From [Mycobacterium] nativiensis (GTDB lineage: Bacteria > Actinomycetota > Actinomycetes > Mycobacteriales > Mycobacteriaceae), in NCBI RefSeq assembly GCF_020172685.1, contig NZ_CP083986.1, positions 2,741,496-2,805,495 on the forward strand: a stretch of 64,000 nucleotides of DNA, given 5' to 3'. Below the pieces are notes generated by a model. That model saw only the letters and a list, made by a program, of their open reading frames with translations. It had not been told where the DNA came from and searched no databases. The position numbers and the translations under genes are program-made. Positions 17,019 through 27,890 of this stretch are shown in pieces (position 1 is the first letter of the stretch; every line of letters begins with the position of its first letter).

Positions 17019-18163
17019 GCCGGACCGGCATCGAGTTCCGGTGGCAGCATGGCGCCCTCGACCGGCTTGCGCGCGTCGGCCTCGGCTTTGGCCACCGCCT
17101 GGGCGATCGCCGGGTCGGTCTGGGTGATGAACCAGTCGGCGACCTCGTCGCTGTCGTCCTCGGACCGGTGCCGGGGCTCGTCGTCGGGCGACGGCTGGTA
17201 GCGAAAGACACCGTCCTCCCCGGGGGCACCGAGCAGTTTGGTGAAGCCCTGCAGCGCGGTGCCGAAATCGCTGGGCACCACCCACACCTTGTTGGCCTCA
17301 CCCCGGGCCATCTCCGGCAGCACCTGCAGGTACTGGTAGGCCAGCAGTTCGGGGGTGGGCCGGGCGGCCTTGATCGCCGCAAACGTCTTCTCGATCGCCT
17401 TGGCCTGCCCCTGGGCCTGCAGGTAGGCGGCGGCCCGCTCACCCTGGGCCCGCAGCATCCGGGACTGGCGTTCGGCTTCGGCGGCCAGGATCGCCGCCTG
17501 CTTGGCACCCTCGGCGGTGAGGATCTCGGACTGCTTCTGGCCCTCGGCCTGTTTGATGGCGGCCTCGCGCTGTCCCTCGGCGGTCAGGATCATGGCCCGC
17601 TTCTCGCGGTCGGCCTTCATCTGCTTCTCCATCGACGCCTGGATCGACGGCGGCGGGTCGATGCTGCGCAGCTCCACCCGGGCCACCCGAAGACCCCACC
17701 GGCCGGTCGCCTCGTCGAGCACGCCGCGCAACTGGCTGTTGATCACCTCGCGCGACGTCAGGGTCTGTTCCAGCGTCATGCCGCCGACCACGTTGCGCAG
17801 CGTGGTGGTGGTCAGCTGCTCCACACCGACGATGTAGTTGCTGATCTCATAGACCGCGGCCTTGGGGTTGGTGACCTGGAAGTAGACGACGGTGTCGATG
17901 TTCAGGGTCAGGTTGTCCTCGGTGATCACCGGCTGCGGCGGGAACGACACCACCCGTTCGCGTAGGTCGATCCGCGCCCGGACCCGGTCGATGAACGGGA
18001 CCAGCAGGGTCAGCTGGCCGCTGACGGTGCGGCTGTAGCGGCCCAGTCGTTCGATCACCGCCGCCTCGGCCTGCGGAATCAACGCGACCGATTTGGCGAC
18101 CACGATCGCAGCGAACAGGACCAGTACCGCCAGCAGTACCAGGCCGGTGGTCACGCCTTCCAT
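17015..18163 (-). CDS. SPFH/Band 7 (stomatin-like) membrane protein, Rv1488 homologue
   Basis: Protein of 382 residues: N-terminal membrane helix (about 7-27), the SPFH domain (IPQAEAAVIERLGRY, LRERVVSFPPQPVITEDN, VEQLTTTTLRNVVGGMTLEQ), then a long Ala/Glu/Gln-rich coiled coil (about 190-290) with repeated AEGQ/AEGAKQ steps, and an acidic tail. ATG at 18163 has GGAAAGGG upstream. It follows the NfeD-like gene by 16 bp; NfeD/SPFH pairs form membrane microdomain complexes in bacteria. M. tuberculosis Rv1488 has almost the same length. Confidence 0.93.
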   Translation of the reverse strand: MEGVTTGLVLLAVLVLFAAIVVAKSVALIPQAEAAVIERLGRYSRTVSGQLTLLVPFIDRVRARIDLRERVVSFPPQPVITEDNLTLNIDTVVYFQVTNPKAAVYEISNYIVGVEQLTTTTLRNVVGGMTLEQTLTSREVINSQLRGVLDEATGRWGLRVARVELRSIDPPPSIQASMEKQMKADREKRAMILTAEGQREAAIKQAEGQKQSEILTAEGAKQAAILAAEAERQSRMLRAQGERAAAYLQAQGQAKAIEKTFAAIKAARPTPELLAYQYLQVLPEMARGEANKVWVVPSDFGTALQGFTKLLGAPGEDGVFRYQPSPDDEPRHRSEDDSDEVADWFITQTDPAIAQAVAKAEADARKPVEGAMLPPELDAGPA

Positions 18164-18179
18164 GGTTACACCCTTTCCT

Positions 18180-18614
18180 CTACAGGACCTTGCCCACCAC
18201 CGCGGTGGCTCCGTCGATGTGCATGACCGTGACGTGCTCCCCCGGTTCGAAGACGTCGCCGTCGGCGAGCGGGCGGGCCGTCCACACCTCGCCCTCCAGC
18301 TTGATCCGGCCGCCGTGCTCCTCGACGCGGTCGAGCACCAGGGCACTCTTGCCCTGCAGGGCCACCACCCCGGTTTCCGCGCCGGTTCCGGTCCACAGCC
18401 GACGTCGCAGGGCGGGGCGTACCAACACCAGCAGCAGCACCGAAACAACCAGGAACACCGCGCCGTCGCACCAGATCGGCCAGTCCACCAGAGCGCTGGT
18501 CGCCGCCGCCGACAATGCGCCGCCGGACAGCATCAGCAGGAACATATCGCCGGTGAGCGCTTCGGCGCCGGCGAGCCCGAGCGCGAAGACCAACCAGATC
18601 AGGGCTGTCGGCAT
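18180..18614 (-). CDS. NfeD-like membrane protein, Rv1487 homologue
   Basis: Protein of 144 residues with two or three membrane helices at the start (ALIWLVFALGLAGAEAL, MFLLMLSGGALSAAA, AVFLVVSVLLLVLV) and a C-terminal OB-fold domain (GKSALVLDRVEEHGGRIKLEGEVWTARP). ATG at 18614 gives the same length as Rv1487 and lies 6 nt after TATCCT (18621-18626). It partners the SPFH gene directly downstream. Confidence 0.9.
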   Translation of the reverse strand: MPTALIWLVFALGLAGAEALTGDMFLLMLSGGALSAAATSALVDWPIWCDGAVFLVVSVLLLVLVRPALRRRLWTGTGAETGVVALQGKSALVLDRVEEHGGRIKLEGEVWTARPLADGDVFEPGEHVTVMHIDGATAVVGKVL

Positions 18615-18620
18615 GCCGCC

Positions 18621-18626
18621 AGGATA
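18621..18626 (-). promoter_or_regulatory. Candidate leaderless -10 box of the nfeD-SPFH unit
   Basis: TATCCT on the minus strand ends 6 nt before the ATG of the NfeD-like gene, which otherwise lacks a good ribosome binding site. Confidence 0.4.
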
Positions 18627-18693
18627 GCCCGTAAACCGCCTGTACCCGTGCGGACCGGCGCGGACAGCGTGGACTACTACACTGCCTCCCATC

Positions 18694-19533
18694 ATGTGGT
18701 GCTCGAGCGTCTCCCTGTCGGTGTGGGCCAACGCCTGGCTTGCGGGTCGGGCGGCGCCCGATGATGTCTTGGACGCACTATCGGCTTGGGCGCCAGTGCA
18801 ATCGGTGGCCGCCTACGACGCGATCAGCATCGGGGAAGCCGGCTCGGCGTGGTCGGGTGGAACCGACGGCGGCGCGGCGTCGCTGCTGCAATTGGTGCGC
18901 GGCGCCGCGCAACCGGACGCTGGGGCCTGCATCCACCCGGTGTTTCCGGTGCCGGGCGATGTGCGCGGGCTGCCGGCCGGGACGGTGTTTGCGCGGGAGG
19001 CGATCCTCGCCGGGGAGGCCGTGCTGATCGGTTCGGCCGGCGCCGCGCCCCCGATCGGGCTGGTTCCGACCTACCTGGAGGACGACGACTCCCCCGCCGA
19101 TTCCGCCGGCGAACTGAGTTGGACGGCCTTCCGGCTGACCGGCATGCCCGTCACCGACCAGCATGATCTGGGTGACGCCGAATACTCGTTGCGGTCGGCG
19201 GTGCGAACGGCCGCCGAAGCCTTGGGGTCCACCGGATCACGCTGGGCTGACTACGGTGTCGAGGATCCGCGTCTGCAGGTCGAGCTGATGATGGAAGCCG
19301 CTGCGCTGCACCGTATTCCCGATCACGCGCCGACCCGCGCGGTGCGCGTGCTGCAAAGTGCCGCCCACGTCGAGGCGATCATCACTGTCAGCGCCGATCT
19401 GCTGGCCGCCAGCGCGCAGTCGTCGACCGCGGTGCAGCGCGCCGTGGATGCGGTGCAGCCGCTGACGCTGGTGGTGCGTTCGGCGCGCAGCGCCGCGGTG
19501 AGCGCGATCCTGCACTCAGCCTGGCGAGGTTAA
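18694..19533 (+). CDS. Conserved actinobacterial protein, Rv1486c homologue
   Basis: Protein of 279 residues, conserved in mycobacteria and without a known function. It is soluble, Ala-rich, with [26 protein letters not shown] in the middle and a helical C-terminus. ATG at 18694 follows TACACT (18678-18683) by 10 nt. It converges on ferrochelatase, overlapping it by 4 bp, and diverges from the nfeD-like gene, exactly as in M. tuberculosis. Confidence 0.85.
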   Translation: MWCSSVSLSVWANAWLAGRAAPDDVLDALSAWAPVQSVAAYDAISIGEAGSAWSGGTDGGAASLLQLVRGAAQPDAGACIHPVFPVPGDVRGLPAGTVFAREAILAGEAVLIGSAGAAPPIGLVPTYLEDDDSPADSAGELSWTAFRLTGMPVTDQHDLGDAEYSLRSAVRTAAEALGSTGSRWADYGVEDPRLQVELMMEAAALHRIPDHAPTRAVRVLQSAAHVEAIITVSADLLAASAQSSTAVQRAVDAVQPLTLVVRSARSAAVSAILHSAWRG

Positions 19534-20558
19534 CCGCGGGGCGACACCACCGCGGTGCAGTGCGATGACCCGCACGGCGCCCCGTTGACCCCGAAACCGC
19601 AACCCAATTCGGCCCGCCCGGCGGCACGCTCGGGTGCGGTGCCGTTGCGCAGTTCCTCGACCAGGCCGCGAGCCAAGCTGGCCAGCCGCCGGTCCGCGTT
19701 CGGAGTGGTCGCGCGGGCATAGCCGATGCCGGCCGCCTGCGCCTGTTCGCGCACTTCGCTGTCGAGGTCCCACAGCACCTCGATGTTGTCGCTGAGGAAG
19801 CCGATCGGGCATACGATCACCGCTCGCACCCGCGAGTCGGCCAGCGCCGCCAGATGCGCCTCGATGTCGGGCTCCAGCCAGGGCACCTGCGGCGGCCCCG
19901 AACGCGACTGCCATACCTGGTCGTAATCGCTGTAGCCGGCGGCAGCTGCGACCAGGGCGGTCGCGTGGGTGACCTGGCGGCTGTAGAGGCGCGGGCCGTA
20001 GCGCTCATCGGCGGCCACCGGAATCGAATGTGCGGTGAACACCAGCCGGGCCGAATCGCGCAGACCCGCCGGCAGCGTGTCGGCGGCAGCGCCGATCGCC
20101 TCGGCGAACATCGCCACGAACAGCGGATGGTCGAAGTACTGGCGCAGTTTCACCAGTTCCGGTGCCTGCTCCCCGACCGCCTGTCGCGCGCGTGCGATGT
20201 CCTCGGAATACTGATCGCAGCCGGAGTACCCGCCCCAGGCCGAGGTCGGGAACACCGCGGCGCGGCGGATTCCGTCGGCGGCCATCTGCGCGACCACGTC
20301 CTCGACGTACGGCCCCCAGTTGCGGTTGCCGAAATAGACCGGCAGATCGGGCAATTCGGCGCGCAGCTGTTCGGCGAGCGCCCGGTTGATCGCGTTGATC
20401 GGCGACACTCCGCCGAAATGCAGGTAGTGCTCGGCGACCGCATCCAGGCGTTCCGGCGGGATACCACGTCCCCGGGTGACGTTCTCCAGGAACGGCCGAA
20501 CCTGCTCCGGCCCTTCGGGGCCCCCGAAGGACAGCAGCAGGACGGCGTCAATGTCCAC
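19530..20558 (-). CDS. hemH: Ferrochelatase (coproporphyrin type)
   Basis: Enzyme of 342 residues that inserts Fe(II) into the porphyrin ring; actinobacteria use the coproporphyrin-dependent route. Visible motifs are [18 protein letters not shown] at the start, [27 protein letters not shown] (catalytic His) and [17 protein letters not shown] (acidic metal path). A Cys in GYSGCDQ plus the C-terminal cluster [16 protein letters not shown] match the [2Fe-2S] site of mycobacterial ferrochelatases. GTG at 20558 is chosen because [13 protein letters not shown] aligns with M. tuberculosis HemZ; an ATG at 20591 would overlap inhA. It is the third gene of the fabG1-inhA-hemH operon. Confidence 0.95.
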   Translation of the reverse strand: MDIDAVLLLSFGGPEGPEQVRPFLENVTRGRGIPPERLDAVAEHYLHFGGVSPINAINRALAEQLRAELPDLPVYFGNRNWGPYVEDVVAQMAADGIRRAAVFPTSAWGGYSGCDQYSEDIARARQAVGEQAPELVKLRQYFDHPLFVAMFAEAIGAAADTLPAGLRDSARLVFTAHSIPVAADERYGPRLYSRQVTHATALVAAAAGYSDYDQVWQSRSGPPQVPWLEPDIEAHLAALADSRVRAVIVCPIGFLSDNIEVLWDLDSEVREQAQAAGIGYARATTPNADRRLASLARGLVEELRNGTAPERAAGRAELGCGFGVNGAPCGSSHCTAVVSPRG

Positions 20559-20568
20559 GGGGCTCTGT

Positions 20569-21378
20569 CTAGAGCAGCTGGGTGTGTGCACCGCCGTCGG
20601 CGTAGACGACCGTTCCGGTGGTGGACGGCAGCCAGTCGGACAGCAGCGCGCAGACGGTCTTGGCCACCGGCGTCGGGTCCTTCATGTCCCAGCCGATCGG
20701 GGCCCGCTGGTCCCAGCCCTCCTCCAGCAGCCGGATCTGCTCGCCGGCGCCCTCGCCGAGGGCACCGCCCACGATCGCGCTCATCGCCAGTGTCCGGATC
20801 GGGCCGGCCGCAACCAGATTCGACCGCACTCCGACCTTGCCGGCCTCGCGCGCCACGAACCGGTTCACCGACTCCAGCGCACTCTTGGCCACGGTCATCC
20901 AGTTGTAGGCCGGCATCGCGCGGGTGGGGTCGAAGTCCATGCCGACGATTCCGCCGCCGGGGTTCATGATCGGCAGCACCGCTTTGGCCAGTGAGGCATA
21001 GGAGTAGGCCGAGATGTGGATGCCCTTGGCGACGTCCTCGTAGGGGGCGTCGAAGAACGGGTTGATTCCCATGCCGGTCTGCGGCATGAAGCCGATGGAG
21101 TGCACCACGCCGTCGAGCTTGTTGCCCTCGCCGATCACCTCGGTGACACGCTCGGCCAATGAGCCCAGGTGCTCCTCGTTCTGCACGTCGAGCTCCAACA
21201 GCGGCGCCGGCTCCGGCAGCCGGTCGATGATGCGCTGGATCAGCCGCAGCCGGTCGAAGCCGGTGCACACCAGTTGTGCGCCGGCCTCCTGCGCCACCTT
21301 GGCGATGTGGAACGCGATCGAGGAGTCGGTGATGATCCCGGTGACCAGGATCCGCTTGCCTTCGAGAATGCCTGCCAT
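20569..21378 (-). CDS. inhA: NADH-dependent enoyl-ACP reductase (mycolic acid FAS-II)
   Basis: Enzyme of 269 residues, the length of M. tuberculosis InhA. It reduces long-chain 2-trans-enoyl-AcpM in meromycolate elongation and is the target of isoniazid-NAD. Catalytic Tyr158 and Lys165 are present (AYNWMTVAK) with Phe149 (MDFD). Ser94, Ile21, Ile47 and Ile95, positions linked to resistance in M. tuberculosis, carry the wild-type residues. ATG at 21378 has AGGGGA at 6-nt spacing. It is 32 bp after fabG1 in the same operon. Confidence 0.99.
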   Translation of the reverse strand: MAGILEGKRILVTGIITDSSIAFHIAKVAQEAGAQLVCTGFDRLRLIQRIIDRLPEPAPLLELDVQNEEHLGSLAERVTEVIGEGNKLDGVVHSIGFMPQTGMGINPFFDAPYEDVAKGIHISAYSYASLAKAVLPIMNPGGGIVGMDFDPTRAMPAYNWMTVAKSALESVNRFVAREAGKVGVRSNLVAAGPIRTLAMSAIVGGALGEGAGEQIRLLEEGWDQRAPIGWDMKDPTPVAKTVCALLSDWLPSTTGTVVYADGGAHTQLL

Positions 21379-21410
21379 GAAAAGTCCCCTATCTTGAACT
21401 GAACGAGTCG

Positions 21411-22169
<759 letters not shown>

Positions 22170-22177
22170 AATCGACA

Positions 22178-22240
22178 CGCTGACTCTGCGCACAGGGCGC
22201 GGCCTACTCGCACTTTTGCGCCATGAGCGCAGAGTCAACG
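22178..22240. repeat. Nested inverted repeat upstream of fabG1
   Basis: CGCTGACTCTGCGC (22178-22191) pairs with GCGCAGAGTCAACG (22227-22240), 13 of 14 bases, across a 35-nt spacer. The spacer has its own stem, GGCGC (22196-22200) with GCGCC (22218-22222). It lies between the end of the vWA gene and the fabG1 promoter, so it may terminate the upstream transcript or act as a cruciform near the -35 region. Confidence 0.7.
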
Positions 22241-22252
22241 CCTGACTGGGGC

Positions 22253-23260
22253 CTAGGCGGGCAGACGCCGGTTGAGCAGCAGCGCCGCCAGACCGGCCAG
22301 CGCCAGGATGAACGCCCCCAACCGCAGCCAGCCGGTGCTGGCGTCGCCGCGGATGGTCTCGTAGCCGATCTGGTCCTGCAGCGTGGAGTAGACCTCCTTG
22401 AGCTGGGCCAGGCTGGACGCGGTGTAGGCGCTGCCGCCGGACAGATCGGCGATCTTCTTCAGCGAGTCGTCGTCGACCGGCACCGGTTGCCGCTGGTCGT
22501 TGATCTCCACGTAGCCGTACGCCGTGCCGAACGAGATGGTCGAGACCGGCACCCCCTGGTCCTTGGCGGTACGTGCCGCGGTGAACGCGCCCTTGGGGTT
22601 GTCCGGGTTGGACGGCACGGTCTCTTTGCCGTCCGACAGCAGCACGATGCGGGCCGGCGGTGGCGTGTCGCCGCCACCGATGACCGCCCCGACCGTCGCG
22701 ATCGCCTGCAGCGCGGTGAAGATGCCCTCGCCGGTGGCGGTCCGATCGGCCAGTTGCAGCTTGTCGATGGCCGCCTTGGTGGCCTCGCGGTTGGTCGTCG
22801 GAGAGGTCAGCACGGTCGCGGTGCCGGCGTAGGCGATCAGTCCCAGGTTGATGCCCGCGGTCAGCTCGTCGGCGAACTGTTTGCCGGCCTCCTGCGCGGC
22901 GGCCAGCCGGGTCGGCGCGACGTCGGTGGCCCGCATCGACTGCGACACGTCGATCACCAGCATCACCACCGCACGGTTGCGCGGGATGCGGACGTCGTTG
23001 GTCGGGCCGGCCATCGCGACGGTGAACAGCAGCAGCGAGCTGATCAGGAGGACCGCCGAAAGGTGGCGCCAGCGCGTCGGCGACTTGGGCGCCACGCTTT
23101 CCAGCAGCTCCATGTTGGCGAACCGCAGGATCCTCCGCTGCCGCGCCACCTGCATGAGGATGTAGAGCGCGACCAGGCCCAGGATCACGAACAGGAACAG
23201 GAAGAACCACGGGTGCGCGAAGCCGGACAGTGTCATCGGCCCGAGTAGCGGCAATGTCAT
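22253..23260 (-). CDS. von Willebrand factor A membrane protein (BatA-like), Rv1481 homologue
   Basis: Protein of 335 residues with two N-terminal membrane helices (about 16-38 and 65-85), a vWA domain with the MIDAS motif DVSQS near residue 105 and [11 protein letters not shown] later, and a C-terminal membrane helix (about 312-330). The vWA domain probably faces outside or the periplasm. It follows the DUF58 gene by 30 bp in the moxR1-DUF58-vWA unit, a conserved MoxR chaperone arrangement. Confidence 0.92.
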   Translation of the reverse strand: MTLPLLGPMTLSGFAHPWFFLFLFVILGLVALYILMQVARQRRILRFANMELLESVAPKSPTRWRHLSAVLLISSLLLFTVAMAGPTNDVRIPRNRAVVMLVIDVSQSMRATDVAPTRLAAAQEAGKQFADELTAGINLGLIAYAGTATVLTSPTTNREATKAAIDKLQLADRTATGEGIFTALQAIATVGAVIGGGDTPPPARIVLLSDGKETVPSNPDNPKGAFTAARTAKDQGVPVSTISFGTAYGYVEINDQRQPVPVDDDSLKKIADLSGGSAYTASSLAQLKEVYSTLQDQIGYETIRGDASTGWLRLGAFILALAGLAALLLNRRLPA

Positions 23261-23290
23261 AGCAGACCTGTCTTGTGCATCGGGGCGGGT

Positions 23291-24274
23291 TTAGGCCATG
23301 CCCGCCAGCGCACCGCGCCGGCGGGACTCGACGAATCGAACGATATCGGCGATCCAGTCCCGGTCGGTTCGCAGCGACAGCAGCGGAGCGCCGCAGCTGC
23401 GCAGGGCGTGCGCAACGTCGGCCCGGTGAGCCGCTGCCGCCCGGGCGAAGTCGTCGCGCAGCTTGGCGTCGATGGTGAACTCGCGGGTGACACCGGACTC
23501 GGTGTCCTGCAGCACCACATCGCCGACGTCGGGCAATTCGACGTCACGCGGATCGAGCACCTCAATACCCAGCACCTCGTGGCGGGCTGCGATCGCCCTC
23601 AGCGGTCGCATCCAGTTGATCGGGCCGAGGAAATCGCTGATGACGACCGCCATGCCACGCCGTCGTTCCGGCCGGCGCAGCGCGTCGATAGTCGCCGCCA
23701 GGTCGCCGCGCACCCCGACCGGGGCCCGCGGAATGGTGGCGATGGTTCGCAGCAGCGTCTGTTCGTGGTTGCGCCCGGAGCGGGCCGGTAACCGCACCAC
23801 CTGGTCACCGTTGGCCACCAGCGCGCCCAGCCGGTTGCCGCCGCCGCTGTTGAGATAGATGATGGCCGCCGCCGCCGCAACCGCCAGGTCACGCTTCTCA
23901 CAGGTGGCGGTGCCGAAGTCCATGCTGGCCGACATGTCGACGACCAGCCACGTCTCCAGCTCGCGGTCGGCGATCATCTGCCGCACGTGCGGGTGGGTGG
24001 TCCGGGCTGTGACCGACCAGTCCATCCGACGCACGTCGTCGCCGGGCTGGTAGAGCCGCGACTCGCCGGGCTCCGAACCGGGGCCGGGGATCAGGCCGAG
24101 GTGATCGCCGTGCAGTACCCCGTCAAGCTTGCGTTTGACGGTCAGCTCGAGGGTGCGCAGCGCGGCGGCCAGTTTCGGGTCACTGATCCCGCCGCGCAAC
24201 ATCGACGGTGGCGCGGTGCTGGTTTCCGGGGCTCGGGATTCCTGGGTGCCGCGCCCCGTGCCGGGCTCGCTCAC
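23291..24274 (-). CDS. DUF58-domain protein, Rv1480 homologue
   Basis: Protein of 327 residues with the DUF58 signature region ESRLYQPGDDVRRMDWSVTAR and a vWA-like fold with VVDMSASMDFG. The first 30 residues are low-complexity. GTG at 24274 overlaps the moxR1 stop (GTGA), so it is translationally coupled. It is expected to act with MoxR1 and the vWA protein on an unknown target. Confidence 0.92.
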   Translation of the reverse strand: MSEPGTGRGTQESRAPETSTAPPSMLRGGISDPKLAAALRTLELTVKRKLDGVLHGDHLGLIPGPGSEPGESRLYQPGDDVRRMDWSVTARTTHPHVRQMIADRELETWLVVDMSASMDFGTATCEKRDLAVAAAAAIIYLNSGGGNRLGALVANGDQVVRLPARSGRNHEQTLLRTIATIPRAPVGVRGDLAATIDALRRPERRRGMAVVISDFLGPINWMRPLRAIAARHEVLGIEVLDPRDVELPDVGDVVLQDTESGVTREFTIDAKLRDDFARAAAAHRADVAHALRSCGAPLLSLRTDRDWIADIVRFVESRRRGALAGMA

Positions 24275-25383
24275 CGACCGCTGGCCGCTGCCGCCGCGGT
24301 CGGGGCGCCGGGCGGCGCCGAATGCGGCTGCTGCTGCGGTACCGCATTCACCTGCGGCAGCGGGACGGTCTGCAGCACCCGGTTGATGATGATCTCCGAG
24401 GTGATCTCGTCGGCCAGCGCGTCGTAGGACAGCACCAGGCGGTGCCGCAGCACGTCGGGGATGACCTCGATGACGTCCTGCGGGATCACGTAGTCGCGCC
24501 CGCGCACCAGCGCCAGCGCACGGGACGCGGAGATGATGCCCAGGGATGCGCGCGGCGACGCCCCGAACGACAGCCAGTTCTTCACGTCCGGCATGCCGAA
24601 CTGTTCGGGGTGGCGGGTGGCGGTGATGACCCGGACCACGTAGTCGACCAGCGCGTGGTGCACGAAGTTGTTGGCCGCCAGGGTCTGCAGCCGCACCAGG
24701 TCACCGGTGCCGAGGATCGGCTTGGGCTCGGGCGGGGTGACCCCCATCCGGTAGATGATCTCGCGTTCTTCTTCCGGCGACGGGTAGCCGACGTTGATCT
24801 TGAACAGGAAGCGGTCACGCTGCGCCTCGGGCAGCGGGTAGACACCTTCGTGCTCGATCGGGTTCTGGGTGGCCATCACCAGGAACGGGTTGGGCAGCGG
24901 GAAGCTCTTGCCGCCGATGGACACCTTGCGCTCCTGCATGACCTCCAGCAACGCCGACTGCACCTTGGCCGGCGCGCGGTTGATCTCGTCGGCCAACAGG
25001 AAGTTGGTCATCACCGGGCCGAGTTCGGTGTCGAACTCCTCACGGCCCTGCCGGTAGATGCGGGTGCCGATGATGTCGGTGGGCACCAGGTCCGGGGTGA
25101 ACTGAATGCGGGCGAAGGATCCGCCGACGACCTTGGCGAAGGTCTCCACCGCCAGGGTCTTGGCGACACCGGGCACGCCTTCGAGCAGCACGTGCCCCTT
25201 GGCCAGCAGTCCGACCAGGATGCGCTCGACGAGCTGGTCCTGGCCGACGATGACGCGCTTGACCTCGAAGATGGCCCGCTCCAGCGCGTGTACGTCGGCG
25301 GCCAGACCTGAGCCGGCGCTCGACGCACCCTCCGGGCCGGGGAAACCGCTGGCGCCCGCGGGCGTCCCATCCGATGACGTCAT
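24271..25383 (-). CDS. moxR1: MoxR-family AAA+ ATPase
   Basis: Protein of 370 residues. Walker A is EGVPGVAKTLA, Walker B is LLADEINRAPAKVQSALLEVMQE, followed by sensor 1 in VMATQNPIEHEGVYPLPEAQ and the arginine-finger region DRFLFK. A Pro/Ala/Gln-rich tail closes the protein. ATG at 25383 is chosen because GGAGGA (25391-25396) lies 7 nt upstream; the ATG at 25398 would fall outside that site. It is the first gene of moxR1-DUF58-vWA and follows ripB after 133 bp. Confidence 0.95.
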   Translation of the reverse strand: MTSSDGTPAGASGFPGPEGASSAGSGLAADVHALERAIFEVKRVIVGQDQLVERILVGLLAKGHVLLEGVPGVAKTLAVETFAKVVGGSFARIQFTPDLVPTDIIGTRIYRQGREEFDTELGPVMTNFLLADEINRAPAKVQSALLEVMQERKVSIGGKSFPLPNPFLVMATQNPIEHEGVYPLPEAQRDRFLFKINVGYPSPEEEREIIYRMGVTPPEPKPILGTGDLVRLQTLAANNFVHHALVDYVVRVITATRHPEQFGMPDVKNWLSFGASPRASLGIISASRALALVRGRDYVIPQDVIEVIPDVLRHRLVLSYDALADEITSEIIINRVLQTVPLPQVNAVPQQQPHSAPPGAPTAAAAASGR

Positions 25384-25516
25384 CGAGAAATCCTCCACAA
25401 AGGTCGGTCAGACACAGACTGCTTGCTCGACGCTCGGCCGAGGGGCCGCGTTGTGCCCGCGTTTCACTATTCCAGGGTTCGCAGCATCCGTCGACGTACG
25501 GGCCTGCCCGCGCGCC

Positions 25517-26218
25517 TCAGTACTCGATGATCCGGGTCAGATACGGTGTCATCCCCGCGGTCCGCACCGGGCTGACCACCACTTTCCCGGCGCTGCCCGA
25601 AGCCTCGAGCATCTTGCCGCCGCCGAGGAAGATGGCAACGTGCTGGCCACCCCCGGGGCCCCAGAACAGCAGGTCGCCGCGGCGGGCCTGGTTGGGTGCG
25701 ATGTGGCGGCCGGCCTTGTACTGGTCACCGGAGAACCGCGGGATGAGCACCCCGACCCCGGCGAACGCGTAGCGCATCAGGCCCGAGCAGTCGAAGCCGA
25801 CCGTCCCCGCCCCGGAGTCGATCCCCTTGCTGGGACCGGTCAGCGATCCACCACCCCAGGAATAGGGCACGCCCATCTGCGAGCCGGCGCGCCGGATGAC
25901 GTATTCGATGGCCTGTTTGCCCTGCACCCGCTGGCCGGGCGAGACGTTGGCGACGGCCTCGTCGCCGACGTTGAACCCCAGGCCGGACAGGAATTTGCGC
26001 CCCAGATCCATGGTGGTCTGGGTGGCGTTCGCGGTGGCCTGCAACGACGCGTTGGCGATCGCCAGCGGATCGCCGGGCGCCCCGGCGCTGATCGTGGCCG
26101 GCAGCGTCGGGTCCCAGCCCGGGTCCGCCGCTGCTTGCCCGGCCAGGCCCAGCATCACCGGGATCGCCACCACCAGCGATCCGATGAGCCGGGAAAGTCG
26201 TAATGAACTCTGTCGCAT
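25517..26218 (-). CDS. ripB: NlpC/P60 peptidoglycan endopeptidase RipB
   Basis: Secreted hydrolase of 233 residues. A signal peptide (residues 1-32, cleavage after AGQAAA) precedes a short linker and the NlpC/P60 domain: GVPYSWGGGSLTGPSKG, FDCSGL (catalytic Cys), QHVAIFLGGGKMLEA (catalytic His). It cleaves the D-Glu-mDAP bond. ATG at 26218 gives a proper signal peptide; the longer frame overlaps ripA. It follows ripA by 11 bp, as in M. tuberculosis. Confidence 0.95.
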   Translation of the reverse strand: MRQSSLRLSRLIGSLVVAIPVMLGLAGQAAADPGWDPTLPATISAGAPGDPLAIANASLQATANATQTTMDLGRKFLSGLGFNVGDEAVANVSPGQRVQGKQAIEYVIRRAGSQMGVPYSWGGGSLTGPSKGIDSGAGTVGFDCSGLMRYAFAGVGVLIPRFSGDQYKAGRHIAPNQARRGDLLFWGPGGGQHVAIFLGGGKMLEASGSAGKVVVSPVRTAGMTPYLTRIIEY

Positions 26219-26229
26219 TCGCTCCGCCG

Positions 26230-27663
26230 TCAGTATTCGATGTATCGGACTACAAAGGGCGTCATGCCGCTCTTGCGCACCGGCGATACCTTCACGTTCT
26301 GCCCCACGTCGGGGGCCTCGAGCATCAGGCCGTTGCCGAGGTACAGCGTCACGTGCTGGCTGCCGCCCGGGCCGTAGAAGATGACGTCGCCGCGACGCGC
26401 CATCGCGGCGGGGATCTGGCGCCCCATCTTGTACTGCGAACCCGAGTAGTGCGGCAGCTTGATGCCCACCCCGGCGAAGGCGTAGAGGATCAGCCCGGAA
26501 CAGTCGAATCCGACGGTGCCCGAACCGGACCCGATGCCGCGGCCCGGTCCGGCGGCGGTACCACCACCCCACGAGTAGGGCACCCCGCGCTGCGAGAGCC
26601 CACGGCGGATCACGTATTCGGAGGCCTGCTTGCCGTACACCCGCGGGATCTGGCCGTTGTTGATGCCCGTGGAGTCGGGGCGAGCCAGACCAATCGACTG
26701 CAGGAACTTCTGGCCCAGGTTCGCCGTCACCTGCGCCGAGGTCTGGGAGATCCCGAGCACCTGGTTGATGACCGCGATCGGGTCACCGGGAACGTCGGCG
26801 CTGGGGACCATCGGCAGCGTCGGGTCCCACGGACCGTCCCACTGGTCGCTGCGCTTACCCGGCGCGGCGGCCGGCCCCGCATCCGGGTCAGCGGGATTGC
26901 CCCACCGGTCGCCGTCCGGCGCGCCGGACGACGCGGTGGGCTGCTGCGGACGGGCGGCGGCCAGTCTGGCCTGCGCCTGCTCCCGTTGTGCGGCCAGCCG
27001 GTTGATCTCGACCTGCTGTTCGGCGAACTTGCGGTGGGTGTCGGTGAGCGCGTTCACCGCGGCGTCCTGGCTGGACTGCGCGTCGGCGACGGCCTGGTCG
27101 GCCTTCTGCTTGGCCAGCCGGGCCGCCGACTCCTTGTTGAGCTGCTCGGTGCGCGCCCGCTTCAGGTTGTCCAGCGCCTGCTGGGAGCTGAGCGCCAGGG
27201 TCTGGCCGGCAGCGGCGGTGGCGATCATCTCCGACGGATCGGCCGCGGTCAGGTAGCTGTCGGAGGGTCCGTTGACGTAGGTCGACGCGGCGAAGGTGTT
27301 GAACCGCTTCTGCGCGGCGACGATCGCGGCGTCGGCGTCGGCGATCGCCTGTCGGCCGGTCTGAACGTCGTGTTGGGCGGCGGCTGCGTCGTCGCGAGCG
27401 GTCTGCAGATCCACCAGCGCCTTGTTGACGCCCTCCTTCTGCTGCTGGATCTGTGCGCCCAGGTCCTGCAACTGCTGGTTGGCATCGGCGACGTCGGCGA
27501 TCAGCCTGGCGATGCCATCGGGGTCCGATGCCGGTTGGGCCGCCGCCAGCCCGGGGGTGCCCAACAGCATGGCGGCGCTCAGGGCCGACACCACTGCGGG
27601 CTGGGCGAGCCGGCCGGCCAGACCCGAGGCGAAGCCATCGGAGCCACAGCGGATGCGTCTCAT
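26230..27663 (-). CDS. ripA: Septal peptidoglycan endopeptidase RipA
   Basis: Secreted enzyme of 477 residues needed for daughter-cell separation. A signal peptide (about 1-41, ending GLAAAQ) is followed by a long coiled-coil inhibitory domain (about 50-250), a Pro/Gly linker, and the NlpC/P60 domain with VPYSWGGGTAAGPGRG, FDCSGLILYAF and QHVTLYLGNGLMLEAPD. ATG at 27663 has GAGGAGAT upstream and gives the M. tuberculosis start (MRR...). The upstream gap holds two GTCAC half-sites that could bind MtrA. Confidence 0.97.
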   Translation of the reverse strand: MRRIRCGSDGFASGLAGRLAQPAVVSALSAAMLLGTPGLAAAQPASDPDGIARLIADVADANQQLQDLGAQIQQQKEGVNKALVDLQTARDDAAAAQHDVQTGRQAIADADAAIVAAQKRFNTFAASTYVNGPSDSYLTAADPSEMIATAAAGQTLALSSQQALDNLKRARTEQLNKESAARLAKQKADQAVADAQSSQDAAVNALTDTHRKFAEQQVEINRLAAQREQAQARLAAARPQQPTASSGAPDGDRWGNPADPDAGPAAAPGKRSDQWDGPWDPTLPMVPSADVPGDPIAVINQVLGISQTSAQVTANLGQKFLQSIGLARPDSTGINNGQIPRVYGKQASEYVIRRGLSQRGVPYSWGGGTAAGPGRGIGSGSGTVGFDCSGLILYAFAGVGIKLPHYSGSQYKMGRQIPAAMARRGDVIFYGPGGSQHVTLYLGNGLMLEAPDVGQNVKVSPVRKSGMTPFVVRYIEY

Positions 27664-27817
27664 TCGGCTTGGATCTCCTCGGACTCGGGGCAGGCGGCGC
27701 CGCGCTTCGGCCGGTGGCAAAAGCACAGGTACAACAGCTGCGCCTTTTGAACCATACGTCACATGAGTCACTAGAGAAACGTTCGTAACAAACTACGTCA
27801 TTGTAATTAAGCTGGTT

Positions 27818-27833
27818 GTGACCAACTAGTGAC
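27818..27833 (-). promoter_or_regulatory. Direct repeat GTCAC-N6-GTCAC upstream of ripA (MtrA-like site)
   Basis: On the minus strand GTCAC is repeated with 11-bp start-to-start spacing, about 155 bp upstream of ripA. This fits the GTnAC-N6-GTnAC direct repeats described for MtrA in actinobacteria, and ripA is a reported MtrA target in M. tuberculosis. The surrounding 27740-27890 is AT-rich and probably holds the ripA promoter. Confidence 0.45.
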
Positions 27834-27890
27834 CTAGCAATTTGCTACGAGCCAAATATCGACAACTATCAGTTGCCCGAATGATGAAGC